From positions 4,644,732 through 4,708,731 of the forward strand of contig OX392530.1 in NCBI GenBank assembly GCA_947623455.1: a stretch of 64,000 nt of DNA. The letters are read 5' to 3'. A program made the translations under genes and the position numbers. Numbering within the stretch: the stretch's first letter is position 1; each line of letters starts with the position of its first letter. The notes beneath the pieces are model-generated. The model did no database searches and was not told the DNA's origin. It saw nothing but the letters and a program-made list of their open reading frames with translations. Origin of the DNA: Mimachlamys varia. Its lineage: Eukaryota; Mollusca; Bivalvia; Pectinida; Pectinidae. Positions 10,453 through 25,035 of the stretch are shown here, piece after piece.

Positions 10453-13400
10453 ATTTCCAGATCTGGTACCTAGACATAAAGTTTTGAAAATGTCTTATTC
10501 TGTTATTGGTGTAGCATTAATTTAATATGGTTTGGAATTACACATTTTTACTTTTAATAAAAATATTTGAATGATTACCATTCATGAAATTTTAACTGAT
10601 TCCCAACACTGACGACTGTCTGTCTGTCCATCAGTATTTCTATCCATCCTTTTCGTATATGGAGCAAAAATCCAGAGTCACAAAACTTGGTGTGACTAAA
10701 TCAGTTAAACTAATTAGTTAATGAGCAGTGTGTACTAAATCAAGGTCGATAACCCCTTATTTACAGGGTTACCGTACGTTATTGCCCTTTGCAGTCTGTG
10801 ACGTTAGCCACTAGTCCTACCCCCACAACTGGTAAATTTTGATTTGGACTAGTGGAAATTCCTTGAAATTAATTTGAATTTCAATACATTTGTTATAATG
10901 AACACTGCACTTTGCTTGTCCGGACTAGTGCTTGAAAATGCTAATGTCACAGAATGCCTTTGTTAAAATTTTGTGCCTTTTCATGTCAGGAACATTAGCT
11001 TAATTAATTTTCTTGGGTCTAAATTCTGATACTGAAACTGAGTACATATGTAATACCAATGCAATGCTTAGTGGTCCAAAGTCAACTTTACCTACTTATA
11101 CAGAAAAAAACATCATATATAACTTGATCCTGTGACAAACAACTTGAGGAAGCGTTCTTCACTTCCAGTAAATGCCTTTTTCGTATTGTTTAATGACAAT
11201 TTCAATATTTTTCTCAGTCTGTCTTATATTACAACTGCTGAACAGGCTTTCCTGTAGTGCCTTTAATTATGTATATAATAATATAACTAAGTATACTGCT
11301 AGCTCCATGTCTTGTATTACAACCCACTAATATAAGGTATTGTTGAGTTATTCTAATAAGTTTTACACCTTTTGAATTGACAGACCTGGAAATAAATAGA
11401 ACTGGGTTAATTTTGTCTGCAGTCAGAATTTCCTGCGATTGTGATTATATGTTGACATTGTAAATCGTCTCTGCTACCTACTTATGTTCATGAATCAGCA
11501 AGGAATCAAGATCTTCTTTTCAATCAGATACACATTGTTCCATTATAAGTGTGATATAATATATTGGTAATATAATCCTATGCAGTTTTATCTGCTCTAT
11601 CTTTAGACAAGATATAATTAATCTAACTGGTCTCACTTTTAGTCCATATATATTGTGTAGAAAATCATTTTTGCTTTCTGTTGCTTTAAAAAAGGAACAA
11701 CTTTAAAGTCTAGCTGTATTTGTTAAAATAATGTGTAAGACATGACTTGCTTCAAACTGTTATCTCTAAACCCTTCATGATATTGTATTTTGTAAAAGAT
11801 TTTTCAGTAATTGGATTTCATGTAGATCAATAATTTGATAAATTGATTGAAATCACTATTAAATTTCACTGATTTGTCCTGAGATTATTACATGCAATGT
11901 TGTACATGTTGAACAGCTCAAAGAATTAAGGAAGGAGTTAGGGAGATATAAAGGCAATTTTCTACTTGCAAAATCACTGATAATGGTTGTTATATGTACA
12001 GATAAAATTTTTTACAACAAAAGTATTTAAAATTAGTAAAAAAAAAAACTTAGCAAACACTAAAATTTATTGCAGTTTAAGTATTTATTTTATGAATGAT
12101 CGATATTTAAAAGAAGAAGTAATTCAATTAAATTTAAAAAAGATCGAGTTTTGTAAAATGGTTTACTCATTTATTCGTAAAGATTTATAATTGTATTTAT
12201 TAAAAAAAAACATTTTTAGGCACGCCAGTGCAAACAATAAATACATTGTAGTCCTGTTGTGTTACTCAATCTCTTATGGATGTAGACTTTTTAAATTATC
12301 GAGTAATGCAATATTTTAATATCACATAAGTGTTTTACCTGTTGGCTTAGAAATCAATTTGCTGAGACATTTTATATCATTACACAGGTTTTTTCAGAAT
12401 ATTTCAAGATTCAGTTTCACAAAAGTGAGTTTTAAATGTTTAAATGAATTGCAATAATTGAAATTGGTTTTACAAATTTGTTGTACTTGGAGTTGGTTGT
12501 TAAAATACTGGGGTCAAATTATAAATGTGGAGAAAGAATATATGGCCACCTTAATCTCATTAGCCGTTCTTTTCCTCGCTAACTCACCACAACACACCAG
12601 GGCTTTTTGTGTCACTGGAAATGATAATTTCCCCTATAGTCTGCCTACACTATTTAAATTATTATTATTGAAAACAGAGATTTGCAGACAATGGGGGTGT
12701 GGTATAATATCACGTACATTGAGGTATTAACTTGAAGTGATCTGGGCCAGGTTTACCTATTGATTTGTAACAAACAAACATGCTATAGGACCTGAGCTCT
12801 GAGTTAAACTTACGCCACAGAGTCTACAGGTCTGAATCAGTGATGGTAGACGCTCGCACCGTTAAAGTGTGTGCCGTAGAGTTTTTTACCTGCCAGGTGA
12901 GTATGCTTTATCATTGTTGCATATCTCTGGCTTTGTCTCGAATACAATCGTCCTATTTACTGTTTACGGTGCCGTATTGTTTTGGGTGTACCTGTATACT
13001 GGCCCCCAAGGTGTATTTTGTGTACGCTATATCTTAGTATAATGGATATTGTATATTAGGTATATTGGTTCAATCATGATCTTGCCTGAAGGTTTTGGTC
13101 TCCCTCGTGTATGCTGTATAAGAAAGCGAAAGGTGAGTTTATGATATTGTACATTACTCTACATAAATATTTTGCCGTAAACTTTGTTATAAATCCACGA
13201 TATGAAAATGATTAAGGTTGGTTATTGGTCAATCTTTTATCTTGGTGTAGAATACAATGCAGGTGAATGGTATTTTGTTGTCTCCTGTAGCTCTGGTCTG
13301 TCTTTGTTCTTGATAGTAAAATATGTCTAGATTTTCCAGTCAATGGACTTACATGGTGTATTAATATCTATAGATTAAATCTTATCTGACTTCCAACGTT

Positions 13401-13934
13401 TAGATTCTCTGATGAAATCAAATGAATATTCCTTCCTTCTGGACCATATTTATTTAGATGGTTTGTCTCTGATAGTAAGTTAGATAAATGAATAAGGTAC
13501 ATGCTATTGTGAAAATATTGCTTCGTTACGTTCCTTTGAAATCACAACCTGGTATTGATGCAATGATATTCTTTATATATTGTACATGACTGTGTACCGT
13601 GTTAAAGTTAAGTGTATCTTTCTATACTATACACTACATCTGGAGGGATATAATTAATCAGAAATAGTATTCATGAGAGAAAATTTGATACTTAATTGAC
13701 ACAATAAAAATAGGTATCAGCATTTTGTGACTCTTGCTACAAAGCATTATATTATATGCTGACTGTATATATATAATACTATTTAATCAAATCAGACAAT
13801 ATATTTTGAAAACTTTATTGATTTTACAACAATCAAAAAACAAATTGTGCATATAATTACAATTGTTGGCCCGGATGTTATACATTGTAGCTTGCACATG
13901 GTAAATACGAAACGAATATAGAAACGTGTTGTTG

Positions 13935-14045
13935 ATCAGGTGACCCTGCTGACCAATACCTATCGGGGAATCAAACCCAGACTGCTTTGATGAAAGGCCA
14001 GTGTACATGGCCTGTGTCCACCATGGGTGGGCGGGTGCACCACCC
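13935..14045 (-). repeat. Possible tRNA-derived SINE relic
   Basis: On the minus strand, GGGTTTGATTCCCCGA is close to an RNA polymerase III B box (GGTTTGATTCC). No convincing cloverleaf or A box was found, so a functional tRNA is unlikely. Confidence 0.25.
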
Positions 14046-14945
14046 GAACACCCTAATGATTGTCTATAGCTATATGCCTTGGATTACCTTATAATTGTGA
14101 CAGTACAAACTATTTAGCTACCAGATAATCGTGAACCTCCCCTGGTGTCATTCAATGGTTATTTTCCCCTTATATGTTTAAATCCCTAAAATTCTTACAA
14201 GACTGCTTATGTTATGCAACAAAATTATGAAATTAATCTACCTACTTCTCATGTAACCTATTATTATCCCTCAAAAGGCCTACATGGCCTTCGTATAACA
14301 TTTACCGGGACAGATTGGAATTGACTTTTATACAGGTGATAATGAAGTGGGAGATGGTTGGTGTGTGATTGCGTAGTCAATATGTAGGTATTTAGTGTAA
14401 AGTAGGCCCTGTTGTTGTTTACACTGATTTATATACTGACCTGGCCCTCTCCAAGACACTTGTGTTCTCACACATTTATCACCGGACTGTCATTAAACTC
14501 CTAACACCGACCCAATAACATCGGACATGTAATCTAGTGTCAACACCGACAACACTTTGTCCGGGGATGGCAATTGCTTGATGGCAGGGTTTATAATGCC
14601 GATAGGTGCCTTGTAGACCAGTGATAAGCGATAATTATAAAGTCAAACTGCCCAATTTACACACACTAGTTCACATTTAGACACTTCATGATTTCAAAAT
14701 CGTTTTTGCTTGTTTGAATCAACTCATTCATTAGCAGTATACTGTACTGGGCCTACCATATCAGTGTTATTGTATATATTATATATATGTTATAAAATTG
14801 TACTGTTTATGTTCTTCAAAGGTTTATAAACATTTATAATTTTATATTTACATTTGTATTTAAGTTTCATATTTTAACCCATGTTCCATATAGGGTAATG
14901 TTGAATTATGTATTCATTGACATGTATAGCTGTAAAAAATGTTAA

Positions 14946-15331
14946 AGGCCCAATATACGTAACTTCAGGGAAATTTTTCGTGATTCTGAAAAATTCTAAA
15001 AAAAAATCCAGTTGATAACCATGCAAAAATAAGCCTAAAACGAAGTAAACCTGAGCGGTAACTAACAAGAAACTCTTGACAAAAAAATCCAAAGAATTGA
15101 AAATGATTCAGGTGGGGCCCACTCCAACAACAAACCGAAGGTAGAAGACGGTTCGAAATGGACGCATGTTTACAAATAGCGTGTTTCAAGTGCTGCTGTA
15201 CCGGTAACCGCAAAAGAATTCACCTTGAATATTGCTGATATCAGTTAATATTAACTAAATCTATAAATACAGTAAGTTATTAGGCTTGATTTTCGCTTCA
15301 AGTTTTGCCGAAAGTTACGTATATTGGGCCT
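14946..15331. mobile_element. TTAA-flanked MITE, copy 1 (piggyBac-like ends)
   Basis: Terminal inverted repeats AGGCCCAATATACGTAAC and GTTACGTATATTGGGCCT enclose 386 bp. TTAA directly flanks both ends (14942-14945, 15332-15335), the target duplication of piggyBac-type elements. No coding capacity. A second copy lies at 37700-38070. Confidence 0.8.
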
Positions 15332-17789
15332 TTAAGATCATTGTCATTTTTACCATCATGCCAAATTTTAGCAATAAATTATGCTTGAATTGTAGCTTGA
15401 AATACTGTCCAAAAAATGGTGCATTTTTCTTTTTATCAAATAAGTCATCATTCATATAAATCAACTACTATAAAAAAAAAAAATCTTAACATAATTAAAT
15501 GCTTTGTCCATGAGAATGTATATTCAGACAAAGTGGTAGCCATGATCTAAGGAACGTACCTAGTTCACTTTGAGTTTTTATCATCATTAAGTCACAAGAC
15601 AATGTTACCGGAGATTCTATTATGTGGACGACCTCACCGGACAAATGCATTAACCTGTAAACACACTGAATTCTATAGTATCTCAACAGCCTTCACATGA
15701 ATGGCCGTCTACGTGAAACACCTGTTATGATAAAAATCAATCAAGTAAAAGAGGATCGCTTCAAAGTTAATGTATCATGTGGAGGGTGGAGGAGGTTAAT
15801 CTTCAGGCATTGTCCTCTGCTTTATAGCAAGGATAAACGCCGGATCCCATGTTTCCTGTGGAGGCGGAGTTATTAAACATAATTCTGAATACCGTTGACA
15901 GTATTTCGCCTTTTGTATGTTAAGTTTTGATATTTTCTTGGGATGGGCTTACAATGCATAAGACTTAGGAATTAGTTAATCTACATTGGAAGAAAGGTTT
16001 GAGATTGATTTGAATTGAAGCAAATCAATGTAAATGGCAATAAACATGATTTATTCTTCACTGAAGATATTTATATGATTCTTATAAATCAAAAAGAAAA
16101 AAATGGAAGTGAAAAATTACACTCATATAAAAGCAATAAATAGTAATACTGTTTGTTGTTTGGGTTGGTGGGGGTGTTTATGTCCACTTCACTAATAGTT
16201 ACTGCGTAGTTTGGTTATCCAGCATACTAAAACAGTAATACATAAACAACGTACGTTCAAACTTAAAAATAACAATGAACTGTAAACTGCCCTTACACCA
16301 CCTCTCCCCACAAAAAAATTAAATTGATTTTTTTTTTCAAGAAAATGATATCTTCAGAATCCAGACGATATTTGTTTACCTTACTCAAAATAAATTGTGA
16401 TAAATGGACATAAACAGGAACAACGGGTTTGAGAAACGTATGAAACACACTTATATTGCCAGAATATAATACTGAAGGCTTTTCATTATACCAAGTGTAC
16501 TTCCCAAAGAGGAATTTCAGAGCAATTTATGGGTGTGTATCTATATTTCAAAGTGCTCTTTATGTTTTATTACAGAGCTTTTTGAAATATGGCAATTTAA
16601 TATTTTCTTTTTCTAAATATTTTGATGGGTTGCAGCTGGTGTGATGAAATCATGATTAAACTGAATCTTATTCCAAATGGTCTTAAAAAAAGTTTATGTA
16701 CTTGTTAAACAAGTTTTCGCTACCTATGATACAGGTGAGATACAGGTAAATACTTTGGATATAATTTGTTTACATCTGTAGTTTTAGCATCCTCACTATG
16801 ACACAAACCTGACTCAAAATATATTGTAAATGTAATGGTCTTACTGCCATGGTTCTGATGATAAGTTAGGGGTTCTGTGATGTCTGTAGATAATTACGAA
16901 CACTTTAAATAGGGCTGGTTTAGTACTTCAACTAGTTCACTAAGGGAGGTAATTATATCCATGATTTATGATCTGGAAAATAGATATTTTCATGCCAAAT
17001 AATCTTGTGTTCGTGTGATCAAGATACATCTATGGTAATTATCTGGGACAGTTAAATATAGTGTTTACTTCAGCTTTAAGGCTTCTTTTGACTAGATAAA
17101 TTCACATTGAACTGAATGTTTGCATCAATTCAGATGATCAAGATTTATACAATGTCCTTTAACTTCTGGTTATTGTTAAATACACTGTCTGACAATGTTA
17201 AGAGACATTACCTCATTAGGATGCAATCAATCTTTATTACACTTCGACATAATTCCATTATTTTAATCAATTTCGATATTTTGACACTGATTGTGATATG
17301 TCATTTTATGGTACATTTGTATTTCTAAAATTTCACACTTTCTCTCTCTTCATCCATCCATCTCAGCTGTGTTTTCCCCCTCCCCTCCCTTATCTCTCTC
17401 TCTCTCTACTGTATTCACAGTGCCCCTCCCCCTACATGTATAAGCACATCAGTATCTCTCCCACTTTAACAGTGCACAGACTATTCATGATGCAACTGAA
17501 TGATTCTATTTAATGGTACAGAAAACTTCACTATATATATACATGAATGTTCACAAGAAATATAAACACAAATTTCGGGAATGTGTATTTAAATTGTCTG
17601 AAATTGATGATTAATATAATGTCGCACATCATTAATACTACCCATTCTTGTCATAATACCGTATATTGTACTTTAAACGACATTTTGTGTTCAGATCTTA
17701 GTTTTGTTAGCCTATTAAGCGCCCCCTTTGAAACCAAGTTTTTCAGGCACCCTGGGCACTTAAATTACGTCAAATACAGAATCTGTGTT

Positions 17790-18535
17790 TCACTCCCCTT
17801 CTCTCCGTCTCGTCCCTCTCTCACAGTGTCAGTCTTACTGTCTTTCTTTCCTGCTATATTTGTTCTACTCCTCTTCTCTCCATCTCTGTCCCTCTCTCCT
17901 AATGTCATCTTTACTGTCCCTCTTAAGATTTTCTGCTATATTTGTTCTACTCCCTTTCTCTCCATCTCTGTCCCTCTCCTAGTGTCAGCCTCACTGTATT
18001 TCTTTCCTGCTATATTTGTTCTTCTCTCCATCTCTGTCATTTCTCATAGTGTCAGCCTCACTGTCTCTCTTTCCTTCTATGTTTGTTATACTCCCCTTTT
18101 CTCCATCTTTGTCCCTCTCTCCTAGTGTCAGCCTCACTGTCTCTATTTCCTGCTATATTTGTTCTACTCCCCTTCTCTCCGTCTCTGTCCCTCTCACAGT
18201 GTCAGCCTCACAGTCTCTCTTTCCATCTATATTTGTTCTACTCCCCTTTTCTCCATCTTTGTCCCTCTCTTCTAGTGTCAGCCTCACTGTCTCTCTTTCC
18301 TGCTATTTTTGTTCTACTCCCCTTCTCTCCGTCTCTGTCCCTCTCTCACAGTGTCAGCCTCACTGTCTCTCCCTCCAGCTATATTTGTTCTACTCCCCTT
18401 CTCTCCATCTCTGTCCCTCTCTCACAGTGTCAGCCTCACTGTCTCTTTCCTGCAATATTTGTTCTTCTCTCCGTCTCTGTTCCTCTCTCACAGTGTCAAC
18501 CTCACTGTCTTTCTTTCCTGCTATATTTGTTCTAC
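17790..18535. repeat. ~75-bp TC-rich minisatellite
   Basis: About ten units containing TTTGTTCTACTCCCCTTCTC, GTCCCTCTCTCACAGTGTCA and GCCTCACTGTCTCTCTTTCC. Strong pyrimidine/purine strand asymmetry. Open frames through it are repeat translations, not genes. Confidence 0.93.
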
Positions 18536-18818
18536 CTTGTAGAGGTATACATGTACATTTAACATACTTGGGTGCAGTTAAGCGTCCCCAGCTGTCATAC
18601 ATCTACTGTACCGGACCCCCAGGAATGTTTGTACAAACCTGTTGATCTATGTGTATTGAACCACTGACCAGTCCGTGGTACAATAGCTATAGGTGTAGCT
18701 AGTTATTGACGGTCAGTGTCGACTCACACATAATAACCTTGAGCTATGTTTTCTGGTCGATTGGATTTTAAAGGTGTTACTTCTATTACACAGCAGATTG
18801 GCCATAGCAAAAACAATA

Positions 18819-18894
18819 CGAGTAGCCACGCCTGCCCCGGGGTCAGTCTCGCTGACCGAGTAGCCACGCCTGCCCCGGGGTCAGTCTCGCTGAC
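18819..18894. repeat. 38-bp GC-rich direct duplication
   Basis: Two perfect adjacent copies of a unit beginning CGAGTAGCCACGCCTGCCCC and ending GTCAGTCTCGCTGAC. It stands out against the AT-rich background. Confidence 0.85.
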
Positions 18895-21289
18895 CACTCG
18901 TGCTGTTATTGAGGGGGCACTTCATGTCAGTATTTATTGACCAGTAACGATGATTTTATCCCTTCTGACATTAGAAGGCCGACCCTTACAGTGCATGGAG
19001 GTGGGGTTTTTTTCCCCGTGTATGATTGATACCTTATTTAGGCAGGGGAGTAGTGTATAAAGGTGATATATATGTATATACAGTATGAAACTAAAGGAAT
19101 AGGTCAATAGATTGTGTAGGAGAAAAGCATGGTGTGATGAGGATCGGACTGTAACACATGATGACATGCTGGAATGCTATATATAATGGTACATGGGGTA
19201 GGTGATGTGTTATTTTATGGTAGCGAAGTTGAATGTTTATTATTTATAATTATACATGTAATTATATAACCAAATCTTGAATTTAATCTCTTTAACAGAT
19301 CTAGACTTGAACATAGAACATCAAGCCACCAATAACCAGGTGATTTATTATCTAAAACCTGTCAACGCTAATCCTTTTGTGGCAATATCTAAAGCCACCA
19401 CAAATCATTATGTTGTCCCAAGCTACATGTATCTGACATGCTTTTGATATTTCTACATATCTTTAAGTGAATTTGTGTACCGATAAACTAGTTCTTATCA
19501 AGAATTTCTCAACTGGATTTCAATTTTGCTTCCAGCTTTTTGGAATCAGACATCCAAGTGGTATTTATTTTTAATTATTCGGTATCTATTATGTTTTAGA
19601 GATGCGTGTGGGTGGGCTTACGTACATGTAGGTCTTGTCAAAGCGTTTACTGGTTATTTCCTTCTTTACTTGTACTAATACTGTAATTTGGTTTTAATTA
19701 GAACAGATTTTATGCTGATGTTGCAGTTCATATTAATGTGTATATGTTTGCAGAACTGTTTATTAATTTGAACTAAATCATTGAATGTATATATATGTAT
19801 GTTTACAGAACTATTTATTAATTTTAACTAAATCATTGAATGTATACATATATTGAGTGTGTACATTCAACTGAATACTTATACCCGACTGAATTAGCTA
19901 ATAATTCCTTTATAAGCATGAGTAACATGTGTTTATATAGTATAAAACTAATTCCTGGCTAAAGGAAAATCTCTGTCTGAGGTACAAATGTATGTACTGA
20001 GTATATAGTCGGACATGACATACACTATTATACCGAGTATGTTTAAATTACAGATCAAAGACTATCAATAGCCTCTAACCAGAGGCATCTTGTCAGCATT
20101 GTGTATCGAACAAAAACCTCAGCACAAACATCTCCAATCATAAAGGCATTAAAGAATTTCTGTAATTGATGTTTTACTTTCCATTTTTGCATTGACATTA
20201 ATCCTTTTCAAAGCAAATCTGGAATCTCTGTTGATTTCGTTCAGCTGTATTTAACAACTATGTACACATGAAATACATTATTGTGCACACTGGCAAGAGT
20301 TTTTATCTTATTAGTAAATATATGGTCCACTTGAATTGATAAATGTTTTAAACTTGTGTTGAGATTTATGGACAGGAGATTTGTCATTGGTCTTAAGTTA
20401 GTAAGATTTGTCAATATACAGGATGTAGGACAAACTCCAGACGGCCTGATTTACATTTGTAAACAGAAGTGTACATATATTGCATGCTGATTGTAGATTC
20501 AGTATTGTACAGTTTTTTCTTAGCCAACATCAGACCACTATGGACAGGCTGGGCTTTGAAAGGCTGAAAATAGTTTGTGATTGTGAGGATGTTAATATTA
20601 CAAGAGCAAATATCTTTTTCTCTCTTTTTTTTTTTGAAAAAAAAAGCCAATGACCAATAGTATTGGTCAATTAAGGGGTTCCAGTTTGTCAAATCGCAGC
20701 TCTGATAAAGATGTACATATGAATTGGAGATTCCAGTAGAAGATGGTACTGATACAGACCTACAAATGTAATACCTACCCTTAGTAAAGATTCAGTTATA
20801 GATTTTAAAGACAAAAGACAATTAAATGTATTGTTGCATTGGCTGACCTTTCAAATGCTGATTCTGGTACTTGACCATACACTTATAAATGTATCCATGC
20901 CATATGTCTACTTGGTAAAGATGTGAGTTATACAAATGTAGATCTAGAATATCAAGTCAAAATTAAAGGTCACAATTAAAGATGGGACACATACTTGCTG
21001 CTATTCTGATTCTGGTACTGGACCTGACATGCACTTATAAATATGTCTGCCTTCGTAAAAGATGTCGGTAATAGATTCTCAAGTCAAAAGGTCTGCACAA
21101 TTAAAGATGGATGCTACACTGTAAGATTTATGGATACTTAACATTCCTACTTCACATTGTTAATTGTTTTTCGATACACATTATCAGTGATGTATTGGAC
21201 AGGGAGTCTGGGTGGTTTCATGTTGGAGTCCAATCAATTTCAGGTTATATCAGAATGAATCATCCAACCTACCCTAGCTATCACCACAG

Positions 21290-21550
21290 GGGCTTGGAAA
21301 ATATTGTTACATGTATTCTTATAATTATGCAGTCAAATCACCACAGGGACATGTAAAATATTGTTGCATGTATTCTTATAATGATACAGTCAAATCACCA
21401 CAGGGGCCTGAGTTGCCAGACAATTATCGCTACATTTATTCTTATAATGATACTGTCAAATCACCACAGGGGCATGTAAAATAGTGTTGCATGTATTCTT
21501 ATAATGATACAGTCAAATCACCACAGGGGCCTAAGTGGCCAGACAAATAT
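21290..21550. repeat. 47-66 bp degenerate tandem repeat
   Basis: Five units, each with AATCACCACAGGGGC and GTATTCTTATAATGATACAG blocks. Weaker copies of the CACAGGGGCC block continue to about 21700. Confidence 0.8.
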
Positions 21551-24500
21551 TTACTATATGTAATATATTCCTTTAAAGACACAGGGTCGAGAGGTGGAGG
21601 CACATGTATATATACTTATCTTTAATAAAGACACTGATCATGCAGTCACCATAGGGGCCAAAATATACTGTTCTTATAAGGGCACAGTCACCACAGCGGC
21701 CAGACAAATATACTATTCTATTATAGACAGTTAATTATCACATGGGCCAGACAAATACACTTTTCTTATAAAGACGCAAACAAAGAGGGTTATCATAGCA
21801 GCTCATCTATCTAGGGTCAGATTAATATAATTTTACAAAGACAGTCACGTACACAGAGGCCCATGCAAATAAATATATATTTAAGGCCTAGTAAAGACAT
21901 GTTAGAACAATGTGAAACTTCACTTTGGGAAGTCACCATTTTCAAGGTCCATATTTCTTTCATTGACTTGGTACTTGACCATGTTCAGTAAGTTCATCGT
22001 GAGGTTATTAGCACCAATAGTAGCTAGTACAATCAGTAGATACAGGCCCAAGGGGCATTTTGTTACAAGTAAATATGGTGTCAGGGCAGCCTGAACTACG
22101 TTACTGTAATATCAATAATTCTTTGTGATGTTGTACTGTTATAAGATACCTGGTACATTCTTATGGGTAATTATAATAATACCTTGTAAGGTAATGTCAA
22201 CACCTTCTTAGCCTAGATTCCACGGCCATTGTCCTTTATCCACCAAATCGACGTATCATACATTATTTATAGTATATATATCTGTACCAGGGTATCGTAA
22301 ACTAGTATCTACCCAAGTAGTCAACATTACTTATCTGTATTTTCATATCATCTTACACAAACAGAACTTTTAAGATGTCCATTTTACAGTTTAGTGGAAA
22401 ATTATTCACCATTTAAATATAGGTATAATGTATGTATACACTATATATACAGTTCATTTTATTGAAGAATCCGGTGCTTATCTTTTGGGCAGAACTTACT
22501 TTGATGGTGTACTTGCTCAGATAGAGAATTTCAATATGATTCATGTCATTAAACGTGAATAATTAAAGTGGTATCGGCCACTTGACTGTAGATAAAACAG
22601 CGATGTGGATGAGTGGCCAGGACAGAGGTTCACGAGCTTTGTACAAGCACTTTACCATTGAATACGGAGAATCAAAGAAAAGTGAATATGGTGCTTGGAT
22701 CAATTATAGCTCATATAGTCAATAACGTTGGACCCGACAAAGCACATTGTCACAGGCTAATTATAGGATGGTTTCTATGTATATGTCTTTTAAAAAATGT
22801 ACAAAGAGTTATATGTTAATAAGTCCTTTCATTTCTCATATGGACTATGTGTTCGAGTGAGAGCAAGCGTTTCAATGTGAGGAGATTTTTTGCTGTATTG
22901 TACATATATCCGTGCTAGTTGAGGTCTACCATTGTGGACGTGATCGCTGTCCTGCCATAAGGACACATGTATTTTATGCAGGTCTGTATTTATAATGCTT
23001 GTTTCATGATCGTGTCAAGTTCAGTTCATTATAATTTTTGAGATGTCGTTTTGACTAATTGCCTTGGATATATTGTCTTTTTGGGTTGGATGCCTTTTTC
23101 ATGTTGAAAAGAACACCAATAATATCAGTTCCCGAGACTTGTTGGTATGTATTTATAGCTTTGTGTATAGCTCTTGTATGTAATGTCCATTATACAAAAA
23201 AGCAAACTTGGAAAATGGAAGGTAACTTCATATTGGCAAATATTTCTTGGATTTTTTTTGTTACCTTGTGATTGTACTGGCTGATCAATTTTCTCTTTTG
23301 GCCATGGTTTATATTAAGGACACAATGTATCTGAAAACTCATAATGTAAGAGTTGAAGGTTCAGATGCCGTCTGTAGCACTAGCACTGCGCTGTATTTTT
23401 GAACAAGAAACTTTAGTCTTGTTTGTTCCAGTCTAATATTCAGCTGTTAATGAGTATGTCAATGTTGGGCAGTGCTGGAATTGTGGAATTCTATAACTGT
23501 ACATGTGAGCAATACCACCTGTATGCTCCCGGGAAGTTTGGAAAGACATTGGCTGGTTGTAAATTGACCCTTTATATATACCATTGAACCAAAGTTGAGA
23601 CAACCTATGAACTAGGTCAGCTTAAGGTGTGATAATGTAACTAATACATATAAGAAACTGGAATTTCTGTTATCAAAGATGTTGAAGTTTCAGCAGTTGA
23701 TCAGCACCCCTTAGTATTTTGATCAGTCACTCTTAGTACATTACTTTAACATGTATACCATTCAGTCCTACATGTACATACATTTGAAATGCAGTGTTTT
23801 GATATATTTTTAGTACTGTTTGTGATTTGACCATCATGACCATGGCACTTGCTTAGTATGCATCATCAGTACTAGAGCAATCTTGTACTATATATATAAT
23901 ATGTGTATGAACAACAGGTTTTAAAAGAATTTATTTATTTTGTGTACATCTTGGCCACAGAAATATAACAATGAAGTTTCATTGTAGAGAAGGAGTTTGT
24001 GCGAACTTAGTTCAGAAACAGGTGGAAAATGACTAAAATTTTCAGATATTCCAGATATCTCTACTGTTCTAATAACAACTAAAGCTGTATGGTTTTATAG
24101 CAAGCTTACACATACATCTCTATTATATACATAGCCTTCAGACAAGTTTGATGGGAGGTAAAACGCTGTCATGCAGCTAACTTCTCAGCCATAAAAAACT
24201 ACAATTTCTCTGATGTCCTCAGGATAATAATGGGACTTTATCTGTCAAAGTAGCCGGCTTTTGTGGGTGAGGATCAGGTCTTTCCTTGTTTGTTTTCTTT
24301 CTGGTTTGTTTTCTGTGTCAGTTTGAAATACCTAGGTATTTTGGTTGTAATCATTGATGTTATCAATCTCTTTGATCACTGCCTTTGAATTTCCATCAAT
24401 TTGTCATATTTATGATATTTTAATGAAATCATTTATAGCTTTAATCATCCTGATATGAATACTAATTATATTTTGAGTGTGCTAATGTCTTAGATTTAAG

Positions 24501-24599
24501 AGATTATGGAGGATGGTGTGTGTGTATTGGGGGTGTGATACGGTTGAATCCCCAGCTGTGTTTTGTGGGTATATCATAAGGTCTTATTTCTATTTCCAG

Positions 24600-25035
24600 A
24601 TGTTCAGTTCTGATACCTAGATGTGATGGCGCGGAAGAAGACTTGTACCTCACCTATAACATATCAGGGTACGTCAAACACCTGTATCGCAGGAGAAAAT
24701 GTGGATCATTAACATCGGAAACATGTGAAATTGAATATCGTGTCATGTGATTTTGACGAGAAATTCTGTGTTGTACTGATCATCATTTAGTGTATTTTAT
24801 ACAATAATATTATGTGTGACCTTGACCTGTGCAACCTTTTCTTGCTTAACCTTGACCTGTGTGACCTATAAACTGTAACCATGCGGGAAGAGGATATGGA
24901 GACGGCTATCAAGGTCGTCATAGTAGGTAACGGTGCGGTGGGCAAATCCAGCATGATCCAGCGCTACTGTAAAGGGATCTTTACGAAGGAATACAAAAAG
25001 ACCATCGGAGTGGACTTCCTGGAGCGGCAGTTAGA
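24600..25035 (+). CDS. RAB23: RAB23 first coding exon with 5' leader
   Basis: Acceptor TATTTCCAG precedes 24600. About 281 bases of leader contain short upstream ORFs (ATG at 24600 and 24626), then the start codon at 24881. Coding part MREEDMETAIK to FLERQLE holds the P-loop and switch I. Donor GTGAGT after 25035. The leader could alternatively be split by a donor at 24669 (CAGG/GTACGT). Confidence 0.8.

Larger units (their letters stand above)
7948..24599 (+). other. Probable long intron 1 of RAB23; no convincing coding sequence
   Basis: 16.6 kb of AT-rich sequence with only short, unrecognisable ORFs. It holds a poly-C tract (about 8348-8377), a palindrome at 9221-9279, the CAGGG-ended element at 10098, a TTAA-flanked MITE at 14946, a TC-rich minisatellite at 17790-18535 and diverged repeats near 20750-21900. 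Two strong donor-like sites at about 12898 (CCAG/GTGAGT) and 13131 (AAAG/GTGAGT) could be alternative first exons. Confidence 0.4.

Noticed and set aside
17547..18645. Overlapping Ser/Pro/Leu-rich plus-strand ORFs and a minus-strand Arg/Glu-rich ORF
   Set aside because: Translations of the 75-bp TC-rich minisatellite; no family motif or splice context.
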